A DNA stretch of 45,013 nt from Paenibacillus artemisiicola. Lineage in GTDB: Bacteria; Bacillota; Bacilli; Paenibacillales; Paenibacillaceae. Below the pieces are notes generated by a model. It saw only the letters and a list, made by a program, of their open reading frames with translations, was not told where the DNA came from and made no database searches. The position numbers and the translations under genes are program-made. The stretch is taken from contig NZ_JAGGDJ010000046.1 of the NCBI RefSeq assembly GCF_017652985.1, positions 1 through 45,013 of the forward strand, read 5' to 3'. Shown here one piece after another: positions 34,349-43,537 of the stretch. Position 1 is the stretch's first letter. Every line of letters begins with the position of its first letter.

Positions 34349-35665
34349 CTACATTAAACCAAATAATTCGCGTATGTTCGCGGACAGGCGGTGCGCTGAT
34401 TCAAGCAGCGGCTCTTCCGGGTAATATAAGTGGTACTTCCCTTGATGAATCCCCGTGATCGAACGGACGATATCGGATCGGCCGGAAATTTCCGACAGCC
34501 GGTCGTCGCCCGACAGGAGCAGAATCGGCGGTTTTTCCTCATTGTCCGCCGGACCGGGCGAGCCGGGACGATACACATGGTAGGGCATGTCGTACGGAAA
34601 GTCAATTTCCAAGTGATAGTCGGGATTCAGCCCGATCGCGCGGAATTGCGCCCGAATGTCGTTCCACAGCTGCTCGTCGGGTCCGTCCATCGTCACGTAC
34701 TTATACAATCTTCGGTTCAGGAACCGGCGGCATAGATCGGCGAGAATCGGATCCGTTTCGTGCGACCAGGCGGAGAACGCCGCCTGCACGAGCGCCTCGT
34801 CCAGCGCGAGATAAGCTTCGATGCCGATGTTGCCGGAGATGAGCTTTTCGAGCGGCTCCATCATCCAACCGAACGCATACCCGCCCCCGTATAATTCCTT
34901 GGCTCTGCGAAATATTTGGCGGAGTATGATTTCAGAGCTTCGCGTCACCGGATGGAAATACACCTGCCAGTACATTTGATACCGGGACATGAGGTAATCC
35001 TCGACCGCGTGCATGCCGCTTTCCTTGACGACGATCCGTCCTTGATGCGGCCGCAGAACGCGCAGGATCCGCTCTAAATCGAAAGTACCGTAGTTGACCC
35101 CCGTAAAATAAGCATCCCGCAGCAAGTAGTCCATCCGATCCGCATCCATTTGACTGGACACCAACGACACTACGATCGGCTCGTGATACGTTTTGCAGAT
35201 GACGGCGGCCACCCGCTCCGGGTAAGACGGGTCGAAGTCGCGGAGCACGCGGTTGATCTCCGTGTCCTCCCGAAGCATCCGGCAGGTCCACGCTTCATGA
35301 TGCGTGTCGAATACGTCTTCAATGGAGTGGGAGAACGGACCGTGGCCGATGTCGTGCAGGAGCGCCGCGCAGAGGGCGACGAGCTTCTCTTCCTTCGGCC
35401 AGCCGGAATAGCCGCTGCGTTCGAATTGCGAGATGATTTTGCGGGTAATCTCATAGACGCCGAGAGAATGCGAAAATCGGCTGTGCTCCGCTCCGTGGAA
35501 GGTCAGGTACGAGGTGCCCAGCTGGCGAATGCGCCGCAAGCGTTGGAATTCCCGCGTATTAATTAAATGCCAAATCAAGGAATCCTGTACATAAATGTAC
35601 TTGTGTACCGGATCCTTGAAGACCTTTTCTTCGGGCAGACGTACTTGGGCTTGGTCGTTGCTCAT
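34349..35665 (-). CDS. HD-domain phosphohydrolase, YwfO-like (dNTPase fold)
   Basis: 438 residues from ATG 35665; an in-frame TTG at 35683 has no ribosome site. HD motif residues: EHSRFSHSLG (His), LLHDIGHGPFSHS (HD), and QMDADRMDYLLRD (Asp). LGTSYLTFHGAEHSRFSHSLG is typical of the YwfO/SAMHD1-like family, which hydrolyses deoxynucleoside triphosphates. In B. subtilis the homologue lies elsewhere, and metS occupies this position between abrB and tatD. Confidence 0.92.
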   Translation of the reverse strand: MSNDQAQVRLPEEKVFKDPVHKYIYVQDSLIWHLINTREFQRLRRIRQLGTSYLTFHGAEHSRFSHSLGVYEITRKIISQFERSGYSGWPKEEKLVALCAALLHDIGHGPFSHSIEDVFDTHHEAWTCRMLREDTEINRVLRDFDPSYPERVAAVICKTYHEPIVVSLVSSQMDADRMDYLLRDAYFTGVNYGTFDLERILRVLRPHQGRIVVKESGMHAVEDYLMSRYQMYWQVYFHPVTRSSEIILRQIFRRAKELYGGGYAFGWMMEPLEKLISGNIGIEAYLALDEALVQAAFSAWSHETDPILADLCRRFLNRRLYKYVTMDGPDEQLWNDIRAQFRAIGLNPDYHLEIDFPYDMPYHVYRPGSPGPADNEEKPPILLLSGDDRLSEISGRSDIVRSITGIHQGKYHLYYPEEPLLESAHRLSANIRELFGLM

Positions 35666-35843
35666 TGTTTCGCTCACTCCCAACTGTTCGTAATTTCGAC
35701 ATATTTATCAATTTACATGTCGAATTATGTCATAACTCTATTTCCAATCCGACCGCCCTTGTTGTACTATATGAAGTATAACGGAATACATTAGTGACGT
35801 GAAATCGTCGTCATTACGGCACTTGCCGGACTCTCCGGGCGGG

Positions 35844-35872
35844 TTGACTATTTTGGGAAACGTTGGTATTAT
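35844..35872 (+). promoter_or_regulatory. Sigma-A promoter of abrB
   Basis: TTGACT (35844-35849), 17-bp spacer, TATTAT (35867-35872) on the plus strand; leader of about 60 nt. Confidence 0.8.
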
Positions 35873-35941
35873 TAAGACATTAAATGATAGAATTTTGTCG
35901 AATCGTGACGACATGATTGAATAGGAAAGGGAGCGACCAAT

Positions 35942-36196
35942 ATGATGAAATCCACAGGTATCGTTCGAAAAGTTGATGAGCTCGGGCGGGTTGTCATCCC
36001 GATCGAATTGCGCCGCACGCTCGGCATCGGAGAGAAGGACGCGTTGGAAATTTACGTGGACGGCGAACGGATCATGCTGAAGAAATACGAGCCGGCTTGC
36101 ATCTTCTGCGGCAATGCGGAGAACGTGGCGTATTTCAAAGGCAAAATCGTCTGCAACGTTTGTTTGACGGAAATGCCAACTCCTGTTACAAAATAA
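35942..36196 (+). CDS. abrB: Transition-state regulator AbrB
   Basis: 84 residues. MKSTGIVRKVDELGRVVIPI and LRRTLGIGEKDALEIYVDGE form the AbrB DNA-binding fold, as in SpoVT in this window. The C-terminus has Cys pairs (CIFC, CNVC) more elaborate than the single Cys of B. subtilis AbrB, suggesting metal binding or disulfides. It represses post-exponential genes. It is transcribed opposite to its neighbours from a clear promoter and ends in a terminator. AAAGGGAG is eight bases before the first ATG. Confidence 0.96.
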   Translation: MMKSTGIVRKVDELGRVVIPIELRRTLGIGEKDALEIYVDGERIMLKKYEPACIFCGNAENVAYFKGKIVCNVCLTEMPTPVTK

Positions 36197-36272
36197 GAGA
36201 CAAATCGAAATTTATAGGTTATAATGGTATTATCCAATTTGTTAATTCTAACCTTTTTAATACTCCTTGATG

Positions 36273-36312
36273 CCTTCCTGCGCCAGAATCTGGCTAGGAA
36301 GGTCTTTTTTTT
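36273..36312 (+). terminator. Intrinsic terminator of abrB
   Basis: CCTTCCT / AGGAAGG outer stem and CCAG / CTGG inner stem, then TCTTTTTTTTG on the plus strand. Confidence 0.88.
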
Positions 36313-36335
36313 GTTTTTTGCCCTATGGAATCAGC

Positions 36336-37229
36336 CTACTTTTTCATCACTTCATTATAGACGTCGCGCTTCTGCAGTCCCCGGTCCTGAGCCGCACGCT
36401 TAATGGCCTCCTTGCGGTCGCCGCTCTCCGCCTCGTACCGGGCGACATGCTCCTCGAGACTCAGCGCCGTCCACCAGGCGCCTTCTTCCTCCCGGATCTG
36501 GGCGGCTTCCGATTCGCTCATCCCTTCGATGACGAGGCAATACTCGCCTAGCGGCGGATGCTCCTCCAACCACGCGATACAGTCCGAAATCGTACCGCGG
36601 GCTATCTCTTCGTGCCGCTTGGTCAGCTCCCGGACCATCGCCACCCGGCGGTCGCCCCACTGCTCCAGCATGACGGGCAGCGTTTTGGCGATCCGATGCG
36701 GCGATTCGTAGCAGATCAGCGTCTCTTCGTAACGCTGCAGCCGGGTCAGCCAGGCGACCAGCGGCTTGCGGTCCCGCGGCGGAAAGCCGGCGAACAGAAA
36801 CCTCTCCGTCGGCAGCCCCGAGACGACCAAAGCCGATAGCGCCGCGTTCGCCCCCGGTATCGGCACGACCGCGATTCCCCGCTCCGCCGCGGCGGCGGCC
36901 AAGTCCGAGCCCGGATCCGAGATCGCCGGCATCCCCGCGTCGCTGACGAGCGCGATCGACTGGCCGGCTTCCAAGAGCCGGATCAATTCCGGACCGCTGG
37001 CGTCCTTATTATGTTCATGATAACTGACCAGCCGACCGTTGATCTCGAAGTGCGCGAGCAGCTTGCGGGTCTGCCGCGTATCTTCCGCGGCGATCAGGTC
37101 GACCTCCTTCAAGATGCGGATCGCCCGGAACGTCATGTCCTCGAGATTGCCGATCGGGGTTCCGACCAGATACAGCGTGCCGGTCGACGGGTCCTTCTCC
37201 GCGGGTTGAAAGCTCCGCTGTACGTTCAT
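36336..37229 (-). CDS. rsmI: 16S rRNA C1402 2'-O-methyltransferase RsmI
   Basis: 297 residues, tetrapyrrole-methylase fold. GTLYLVGTPIGNLEDMTFRA, AAEDTRQTRKLL, YHEHNK, LVSDAGMPAISDPG and PIPGANAALSALVVSGLPT are diagnostic. It methylates the P-site nucleotide C1402. The start overlaps the stop of the TrmN6-like gene by four bases. yazA, normally between the two in B. subtilis, is absent. Confidence 0.97.
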   Translation of the reverse strand: MNVQRSFQPAEKDPSTGTLYLVGTPIGNLEDMTFRAIRILKEVDLIAAEDTRQTRKLLAHFEINGRLVSYHEHNKDASGPELIRLLEAGQSIALVSDAGMPAISDPGSDLAAAAAERGIAVVPIPGANAALSALVVSGLPTERFLFAGFPPRDRKPLVAWLTRLQRYEETLICYESPHRIAKTLPVMLEQWGDRRVAMVRELTKRHEEIARGTISDCIAWLEEHPPLGEYCLVIEGMSESEAAQIREEEGAWWTALSLEEHVARYEAESGDRKEAIKRAAQDRGLQKRDVYNEVMKK

Positions 37230-38011
37230 GGGCTTGTCTTCTCCTTCTGCGATGCCGCGGGCTCTGCCCGGTTGCCGTAATAGATCTGCATAATCTCTTC
37301 ATTATATTGATGCTGCGCATTATACACGATCAGCGGCGGGAGCATGCGCAGTTCGGGCTTGCCATCCCGGGTCGCTTCGATAAGCACCATGTTGGCTTCG
37401 GCCTCCGCGTTCGGATGGACGAACCGCATCCGTTTCGGCTCCAGCTTCCATTTGCGCATCGTTTCCAGGATCTCGACCAACCGCGACGGACGGTGCACCA
37501 TGGCGACGCGCCCCCCGGCCCGCACCAGACGCGCGCAAGCCGCCACGATCTCGTCCAGCGTGCCGTTGCGTTCATGACGGGCCATCGCGACGTGCTCGTT
37601 CTCGTTCTGATCGCCGGTTCCGGCCGGCATGTACGGCGGATTGACCGTCACGACGTCGTAGATGCCGTGCCCCTGCCGCTTATGGAACTCGCGCAGATCG
37701 CCTTCGATGACCGTAATCCGGTCTTCCAGGCCGTTCGCCGCGATGCTCCGGCGCGCCATGCCCGCAAGCCGCGGCTGAATTTCGACCGCGTCGATCAGCG
37801 CCTTCGTCCGCGTCGTCAGCAGCAGCGGGATCACGCCGTTGCCGCTGCACAGGTCGAGGATCCTTCCGCGGGGCGGAACCGCCGCGAACCGGGCCAGCAG
37901 CACCGCGTCCATCGAGAAGCTGAACACCTCCCGGCTCTGAATGATATGCAGCTGATGCGTCAATAGATCGTCGAGCCTCTCGCCCGGCGCCAATACCACT
38001 TCTTTACCCAC
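37226..38011 (-). CDS. yabB: tRNA1(Val) adenine-37 N6-methyltransferase-like protein YabB
   Basis: 261 residues from GTG 38011 (AAGGGG nine bases upstream); a TTG at 38032 is also in frame. LDLCSGNGVIPLLL is the SAM-binding motif I, and NPPY (in VVTVNPPYMPAGTG) the N6-adenine methyltransferase catalytic motif. QSREVFSFSMDAVLLARF is the family N-terminus. It is related to E. coli TrmN6; the Bacillus target is less certain. Confidence 0.93.
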   Translation of the reverse strand: MGKEVVLAPGERLDDLLTHQLHIIQSREVFSFSMDAVLLARFAAVPPRGRILDLCSGNGVIPLLLTTRTKALIDAVEIQPRLAGMARRSIAANGLEDRITVIEGDLREFHKRQGHGIYDVVTVNPPYMPAGTGDQNENEHVAMARHERNGTLDEIVAACARLVRAGGRVAMVHRPSRLVEILETMRKWKLEPKRMRFVHPNAEAEANMVLIEATRDGKPELRMLPPLIVYNAQHQYNEEIMQIYYGNRAEPAASQKEKTSP

Positions 38012-38055
38012 GTTCCCCTGCCCCTTACTCAAGTATCGGTAGATGCCGTTCTATG

Positions 38056-38085
38056 CAAACAAGACCCTGTGTCAGAGGGTCTTGT
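38056..38085 (-). terminator. Hairpin after yabA, weak T run
   Basis: ACAAGACCCT / AGGGTCTTGT ten-pair stem, followed by only three T in a row on the minus strand. Confidence 0.6.
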
Positions 38086-38088
38086 CGT

Positions 38089-38487
38089 TCAATCCTTATT
38101 CAAAAACGAAAGGCAGAACAAGCAGTCGCCCTCCGTGCGCAAATGCCCATAATACAAATTGCAAATATGAAAGCCTTCATGGTACAACCGCGCCAAATTG
38201 TCGTATCCTTGCCCGACCGCAATAGGGTCTCCCGTCAATACGGGCGCTTCGTCCGGTTCGTCGCGCACCTCTTCTTCGTGAACGACGACCGGTTCCGGCT
38301 TCGGCTGCGGCGTGTGGATGGCGGTTTCCCGCTTCAATACTTTGCGCAGCTGGCCGTTTTCTATGCTGAGCCGGTTATTCTCTTCAAGCAGCGCCTTGAT
38401 CTTCTGTTTCATGGCGCCGAGTTCCGTATACAAGCTGCCCATGTGCGCTTCCAAGTTGCTGATCTCGTTAAAAATGTCTTTTTTCAA
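38089..38487 (-). CDS. yabA: Replication initiation control protein YabA
   Basis: 132 residues from a TTG start at 38487, chosen because the protein then begins KKDIFNEISNLEAHMGSLYT like Bacillus YabA; GGGGTGG lies close upstream. A GTG at 38523 in frame lacks a ribosome site. The N-terminal leucine-zipper coiled coil (~1-60) tetramerises; a Pro/Glu linker follows; the C-terminus (FHICNLYYG, CLFC) is the zinc module that binds DnaA and DnaN. It limits initiation. Confidence 0.93.
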   Translation of the reverse strand: MKKDIFNEISNLEAHMGSLYTELGAMKQKIKALLEENNRLSIENGQLRKVLKRETAIHTPQPKPEPVVVHEEEVRDEPDEAPVLTGDPIAVGQGYDNLARLYHEGFHICNLYYGHLRTEGDCLFCLSFLNKD

Positions 38488-38537
38488 GTTTCCACCCCAA
38501 GGCGAAGCAGCTTCGGATTTCACAACGGCCGATCGGC

Positions 38538-39341
38538 CTACTTGACGATCACGTCGTCAAGCGGCAATTCCTTCGGTTTGCCGCCTACGTCGAACAGTTG
38601 GACATAAACCGATTTGGAGCCTGCGTTGATTCCCGTAACTTTGCCTTCGCCGTAGGACGTGACGACGATTTTGCCGACGGCCGGCAGCTCCTCGCGAACG
38701 CTTTCGTAATTATCGTGCTCGTATTTCAAGCAGCACATTAACCGGCCGCATAGACCGGAAATTTTCGTCGGGTTGAGCGACAGGTTCTGGTCCTTCGCCA
38801 TCTTGATCGATACCGGCTCGAAATCGCCGAGCCAGGTCGAGCAGCAGAGCACGCGGCCGCAAGGTCCGATGCCGCCGAGCATTTTCGCCTCGTCGCGGAC
38901 GCCGATCTGGCGAAGCTCGATCCGGGTGCGGAACACGCTGGCCAAGTCTTTGACCAATTCGCGGAAATCGACGCGTCCTTCGGCCGTAAAGTAAAAGATG
39001 ATCTTATTGCGGTCGAACGTAAACTCGACGTCGACCAGCTTCATCTTCAGCTGATGGTCGCGGATCTTCTCCAGGCACGTCGCGAACGCGTTGCGCGCGG
39101 CCGCTTTATTCTCTTCCACGACCTTGGCGTCATTATCGCCGGCGATGCGGATGACCTTCTTCAGCGGCAGGACCACGTCCGACTCGCCGACCTGCTTCGG
39201 CCCGACCACGACCTTGCCGTACTCGATCCCTCTGGCCGTCTCGACGATGACGCACTGTTCCTTCTCGATCCGGAACTCGACGGGATCGAAATAATAGATT
39301 TTGCCCGCTTTCTTGAAGCGGACACCAACGACGGTATACAA
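38538..39341 (-). CDS. ricT: RicT/YaaT, PSP1-domain Fe-S protein of the Ric (Y) complex
   Basis: 267 residues. TTG start at 39341 with AGGAGGGG eight bases upstream. GIGPCGRVLCCSTWL and SGLCGRLMCCLKYEHD contribute the Cys cluster that binds a 4Fe-4S centre with RicA/RicF. The complex promotes mRNA processing by RNase Y and speeds Spo0A phosphorylation. It sits between holB and yabA as in B. subtilis. Confidence 0.96.
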   Translation of the reverse strand: MYTVVGVRFKKAGKIYYFDPVEFRIEKEQCVIVETARGIEYGKVVVGPKQVGESDVVLPLKKVIRIAGDNDAKVVEENKAAARNAFATCLEKIRDHQLKMKLVDVEFTFDRNKIIFYFTAEGRVDFRELVKDLASVFRTRIELRQIGVRDEAKMLGGIGPCGRVLCCSTWLGDFEPVSIKMAKDQNLSLNPTKISGLCGRLMCCLKYEHDNYESVREELPAVGKIVVTSYGEGKVTGINAGSKSVYVQLFDVGGKPKELPLDDVIVK

Positions 39342-39345
39342 GTAT

Positions 39346-40320
39346 TCACCCCTCCTGTACGCGGATCAGCAGCTGCTCGAGCGCCAATTGCGGCGATACG
39401 TGCGCGCGTATGCGTTTGCCCGCCTCCAGCGTGTGCTCCATGCACGCCACCCAGCCTTCCGCCGGACGTGCGTAGGCATGTTTGCCGATCCAATCTAGCT
39501 GATCTATAAAAACGAGCGATTCCTGTCTTCCGGCCTGGAAATGAATCATATCTTTATACCACAGCGCCAATAAGGACAAAAGAAGCTGCGGTTGCTCCGC
39601 AAGCTCCGTCTTCATGATTTGCTGCAGGGACAGCATCGCGGCGGTGAACCGGTTCAGACTGTCCTTTCCCAATTGTATCACTACGTTTCTCATTTCTGCA
39701 AACCCATTCTGCTGGATAAGCGCCCGGCAGGCGTCCAAGCCCGAAGCCAGTTGAACGGCCGCCCGGGCCGGCAGCTGGGGATGCCCTTCGTCCGCGAGCG
39801 CTTGCAGCATCGCCTGCGGCGCCAGCGGGACGAACGGCACGAGCTGCGTACGCGAACGAATGGTCGGCAGCATCGCTTGTCCGTTGTCCGTGAGGAGAAT
39901 CGCCACGAGGGGCGACTGCGGCTCCTCCAGAAACTTCAGCAGGCTGTTGGCCGCTTGAAGCGTCATGGTTTCGGCCCGCTGCATGATGTACACTTTGCGG
40001 GCCGCATGTATATTGCGATAAGCAAGCTCGCGCTGGAGCTCGCGGATTTGGTCGATTTTAATGGAGCTTCCGTCGGGCTCGACGAGGTGCAGATCGGGCT
40101 GGTTGCCGTGCTCGAACTTTCGGCATTCCAGGCAATGGCCGCAGGCGTCGTCGCCGCCCTGCTCGCAGAACAGCGCCTTCGCGAAAGCCATCGCCATCTT
40201 CAGCCGTCCGCTCCCCGGAGGACCGCTGAACAAGTAGGCATGCGACACTTTGCCGCTCGACAGCGCGTGCTGCAAGATCCGCTTGGCCCGAGGTTGCCCG
40301 GCAAGCTGTGCGATGCTCAT
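39346..40320 (-). CDS. holB: DNA polymerase III delta-prime subunit
   Basis: 324 residues. Clamp-loader fold with GPPGSGRLKMA at the P-loop position (Arg in place of the usual Lys, plausible for a non-hydrolysing subunit), a zinc-binding Cys module (CEQGG...CGHCLEC, four Cys), and NSLLKFLEEP and IRSRTQ (sensor 1 region). It is the stator of the clamp loader. It lies four bases from ricT. Confidence 0.95.
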   Translation of the reverse strand: MSIAQLAGQPRAKRILQHALSSGKVSHAYLFSGPPGSGRLKMAMAFAKALFCEQGGDDACGHCLECRKFEHGNQPDLHLVEPDGSSIKIDQIRELQRELAYRNIHAARKVYIMQRAETMTLQAANSLLKFLEEPQSPLVAILLTDNGQAMLPTIRSRTQLVPFVPLAPQAMLQALADEGHPQLPARAAVQLASGLDACRALIQQNGFAEMRNVVIQLGKDSLNRFTAAMLSLQQIMKTELAEQPQLLLSLLALWYKDMIHFQAGRQESLVFIDQLDWIGKHAYARPAEGWVACMEHTLEAGKRIRAHVSPQLALEQLLIRVQEG

Positions 40321-40362
40321 GGGAACCGGTCCTTTCTATGGTAAGAACAACGGAGAATTCCG

Positions 40363-40806
40363 TCAGAAAAACAAATTAATCAGCATGCCGCGGATATCGC
40401 CGATCGATTGAAGCAGCTTCAGCCGCCCCTCCTCGCTCTCCAGCAGCTCCTCGCCCATGGTAACGAGCGACTGGTCGATTTCCTCGAGCAGCATGTAACG
40501 CTTCGTGCGGCCCCGCCTGTCGAAACCGCGCGTTTCCTTCATCCCGACGCCCCGCCGAACGGTATCCTCGAGAAATTGCTTGACCATCTGCCGGTAGAGC
40601 TTCAGCTCCCTCACCGTCATCGAACGGGCCAGCCGCTCGCCTTGATTATGAATATCTTTCAGCTTCTCCTGAAGCTGCTCGATCGTCCGCTGCTCGTCCT
40701 GCACGTTCAGGACGTCGGCGAAGCTTTTAACCGCCGCCGGCTTCGCGCCCGTATCCGGACGCGAACGATCGGCGCCAAGCGGCCGCCACCCGGGATTGAT
40801 TTTCAT
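40363..40806 (-). CDS. yaaR: YaaR family protein (DUF327)
   Basis: 147 residues from ATG 40806, which gives the family start MKINPGWRP; a TTG at 40824 is also in frame. Helical, with SMTVRELKLYRQMVKQFLED and GFDRRGRTKRYMLLEEIDQSL conserved, and a Leu-rich end. Function unknown; always near darA and holB. No clear ribosome site is visible. Confidence 0.9.
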   Translation of the reverse strand: MKINPGWRPLGADRSRPDTGAKPAAVKSFADVLNVQDEQRTIEQLQEKLKDIHNQGERLARSMTVRELKLYRQMVKQFLEDTVRRGVGMKETRGFDRRGRTKRYMLLEEIDQSLVTMGEELLESEEGRLKLLQSIGDIRGMLINLFF

Positions 40807-40824
40807 CGCATTCGTCACGCCCAA

Positions 40825-41154
40825 TCAGAAATGTTCGAATCGCTCGACCGGAACGACAAAGACCGCCGCGCCGCCGACCTGCACTTCGACCGGGAACGGG
40901 ATGTAAGAATCGGTGGTGCTGCCCATCGGAGATACGGGAGACACGAGCTGGTCGCGGACTTTACAGTTCGAACGGATCACGTTCAATACCTCATGCACCC
41001 GTTCGTCCTCGATCCCGATTATGAACGTCGTGTTGCCGGCGCGCAGGAAGCCGCCCGTACTGGCCAGCTTCGTCGCCCGGAAGCCATCGCGCACGAGCGC
41101 GTTCGACAGACGGTTGCTGTCTTTATCTTGAACAATCGCAATTACTAATTTCAT
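40825..41154 (-). CDS. darA: Cyclic di-AMP receptor DarA (PII-like, YaaQ)
   Basis: 109 residues from ATG 41154 (GGGAGGG six bases upstream), exactly the usual length. MKLVIAIVQDKDSNRLSNAL, FRATKLASTGGFLRAGNTTF and IGIEDERVHEVL are the family motifs; the TGGFLRAGNTT loop contacts c-di-AMP. It is a trimeric signal protein. The window also contains a c-di-AMP riboswitch. Confidence 0.97.
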   Translation of the reverse strand: MKLVIAIVQDKDSNRLSNALVRDGFRATKLASTGGFLRAGNTTFIIGIEDERVHEVLNVIRSNCKVRDQLVSPVSPMGSTTDSYIPFPVEVQVGGAAVFVVPVERFEHF

Positions 41155-41253
41155 CCTATTCCCTCCCAATAATGCTTGCCGATTTTTTGCCATGCGGTAC
41201 GTTATTGAAAGTATGACGCTCTATATAATTTGACACGGAATGAGCATAATCCT

Positions 41254-41880
41254 TCAAATTCGTGCATTTAGAATCGCGAGCACGTCGTCTAGCACCATTT
41301 CAGGCGCTTGCTCGGCATCGATGCGCACGATTCGATCCGGTTCGGCAGTCATCAGCCGCCTATAGCCTTCTCTTACCGCTTCGTGGAACGCGAGGCCTTC
41401 CAGGTCGAGCCGGTTGATCTCCCGGCCTTCTCCCGCATGAATCCGGGCCAACCCGGCTTCGGGCGAAATATCGAGCCAAAACGTCAGCGTCGGCATATGC
41501 TCGCCGATCGCGAAGTCATTAATGGACCTGACTTCGTCGATGCCAAGTCCGCGCGCATAGCCCTGATAAGCCAAGCTGCTGTCGATAAACCGATCGCAGA
41601 CGACGATTTCGCCTCTGGCCAGCGCGGGCAGGACCTTCTCCACCAGATGCTGGCGTCTCGCGGCGGCATAGAGCAGCGCCTCCGTTCGCGCGTCCATCGC
41701 AGTGTTGGCTTTATCGAGCACCACGCCGCGGATTTGCTCGGCGATCGGAATGCCGCCGGGCTCCCGCGTGAATAGGACCTGCTTTCCGAGTCCTTGCAGC
41801 GATTTTGCCAGGCTGTCGATCAACGTCGTTTTACCCGAGCCTTCCCCGCCTTCTATCGTCAAAAACAACCCATTTTCCAC
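41254..41880 (-). CDS. tmk: Thymidylate kinase
   Basis: 208 residues. P-loop IEGGEGSGKTTLIDSL, FTREPGGIPIAEQIR, VVCDRFIDSSLAYQGYARG (DR-Y motif). It converts dTMP to dTDP. It lies between the yaaO-type decarboxylase and darA as in B. subtilis. Confidence 0.98.
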   Translation of the reverse strand: MENGLFLTIEGGEGSGKTTLIDSLAKSLQGLGKQVLFTREPGGIPIAEQIRGVVLDKANTAMDARTEALLYAAARRQHLVEKVLPALARGEIVVCDRFIDSSLAYQGYARGLGIDEVRSINDFAIGEHMPTLTFWLDISPEAGLARIHAGEGREINRLDLEGLAFHEAVREGYRRLMTAEPDRIVRIDAEQAPEMVLDDVLAILNARI

Positions 41881-41945
41881 GAGCCTGCTCCTCTGTCTGT
41901 TAATACCCCTATCATATCAAAGCCAACCATCGCGCGTAAACGGCG

Positions 41946-43457
41946 CTACCGCTTCGCGGCAACCGCGATCGTCCGCATCGCGGGATCCTCCGCGCCTTGA
42001 CATCTGGCCCCGTCCGCGACGAGCTGCTTGATGACGGCGATCGTCTCGGCCGTGATGCGTTCTCCTTCATAGATCAGCGGGATGCCGGGCGGATAAGGAA
42101 TAACCGCCTCCGACGAGATCCGACCTTTCGCGTCATCCAGCGCGATGCGCTCCGTGTCGCTGCCGCGGCGACTCGTCCCGGGGCGCGCGAAGGTTACAGG
42201 CTCCGCAGTGGTATGCCTCTTGTTCGCAAACATTCGACTGCTCGAATGCATGCGCGGCATAAGTCCTTCCTGCTCGGTTTCGGCCGCAATTTCATTTAGT
42301 GCCTGCTGCAGCCGCTCCACGTCGGACAGAGACGCGCCGATTCCGAACAACAGCACGACGTAACGAGAGTCCGCCATCTCGGCATAGCAGCCATATGCCT
42401 CAAGACGCCGCTGCAGCTCGAATCCGGTCAAAGCGCCCGTTCGGTCAAAGATCGACATTCGAAGGGGATCCACTCTTACGGTATCCCGCCGTGGAGCCGC
42501 CATCTCATACCGGCGCTGCTTCCCGATCCACGCCCGAAACGCTTCCGCGGCCGCCAAACCCCGCTCGAACATCCCATTTCGATGGACGTCGATCATTGCC
42601 CGGGTAATATCAAGCGAGGCCATAATGGGATAGGAAGGACTGGAACTCTGAATCATTCGGAGTGCCTCCAGCACCGCATCCCGATCGATTCGATCACCTT
42701 GCACGTGCAGCATGGCTCCCATCGTCAACGCCGTCAACGTCTTATGCGTGGACTGAACGACCGCATCCGCGCCATCTTGCAAGGCCGAAGACGGGAAAGC
42801 CGGATGAAGTCCGTAGTGAGCGCCATGGGCTTCGTCGACAAGCAGCATTTTGCCATGCCGATGAATAAGATCGGCATAAGGCCGCAGCGAAGCGCTGAGA
42901 CCATAATAGCTCGGATTGGTGAATAAGACGGCTTTCGATTCCGGATATCGCTGCAGCGCCAGCTCCACCTGCTCAAGCGAAGGGATAAGATGAAGCTCGG
43001 TGCGCTCTTCCGTCTCCGGCATTAGAAAGACCGCTCGCGCGCCCGCAAGCCGCAGCCCGTTCAGCACGGACTTATGGGCATTGCGCTGAACGAGAACCAA
43101 CTCTTCCGGCCCGCAAACGGCAAGCAGCATGGCCAGATTGCCGGCCGTGCTTCCGCCCACGAGGAAGTACGTCCGCTCGGCGCCGAACGTCGCCGCCGCC
43201 AAGCGTTGAGCTTCCTCAATAACTCCGGAAGGAGCGTGCAGATCATCGGTCGGCGTCAGCTCCGTGACATCCAGCTCCATGACGCCACGCAAGGCCTTCA
43301 AGGCCCGAGCGGCTTCGGTCGGTATTTCGTTCGCGTCAGGCAGCGATGTACCGTATTTATGCCCCGGCACATGGTAACTGGCCGGCCCGGAAGCCCGCAG
43401 CGCGGACAGCGTATCGAATAATGGCGCATGCCATCGTTTTTGCGAGTGAGGTTGCAA
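41946..43457 (-). CDS. yaaO: PLP-dependent Orn/Lys/Arg decarboxylase-family protein YaaO
   Basis: 503 residues, aminotransferase fold I. YHVPGHKYG at the N-terminus, TYFLVGGSTAGNLA, LLVDEAHGAHYG, and QSTHKTLTALTMGAML, whose Lys should carry PLP. The C-terminal part has VIPYPPGIPLIYEGERI, the group-III decarboxylase signature. Substrate is not certain: lysine, arginine or ornithine. Confidence 0.93.
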   Translation of the reverse strand: MQPHSQKRWHAPLFDTLSALRASGPASYHVPGHKYGTSLPDANEIPTEAARALKALRGVMELDVTELTPTDDLHAPSGVIEEAQRLAAATFGAERTYFLVGGSTAGNLAMLLAVCGPEELVLVQRNAHKSVLNGLRLAGARAVFLMPETEERTELHLIPSLEQVELALQRYPESKAVLFTNPSYYGLSASLRPYADLIHRHGKMLLVDEAHGAHYGLHPAFPSSALQDGADAVVQSTHKTLTALTMGAMLHVQGDRIDRDAVLEALRMIQSSSPSYPIMASLDITRAMIDVHRNGMFERGLAAAEAFRAWIGKQRRYEMAAPRRDTVRVDPLRMSIFDRTGALTGFELQRRLEAYGCYAEMADSRYVVLLFGIGASLSDVERLQQALNEIAAETEQEGLMPRMHSSSRMFANKRHTTAEPVTFARPGTSRRGSDTERIALDDAKGRISSEAVIPYPPGIPLIYEGERITAETIAVIKQLVADGARCQGAEDPAMRTIAVAAKR

Positions 43458-43537
43458 TGGACGTTCCTCCGGTTCCTACGGGTTATCCCTTCATCATAAC
43501 GGATACCGGGCTTGACTTAAACCCTCGCCTTCCCCCG

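Noticed and set aside
39346..40320. Arg for Lys in the HolB P-loop as a defect
   Set aside because: Delta-prime subunits often do not hydrolyse ATP, so the change is compatible with normal function.
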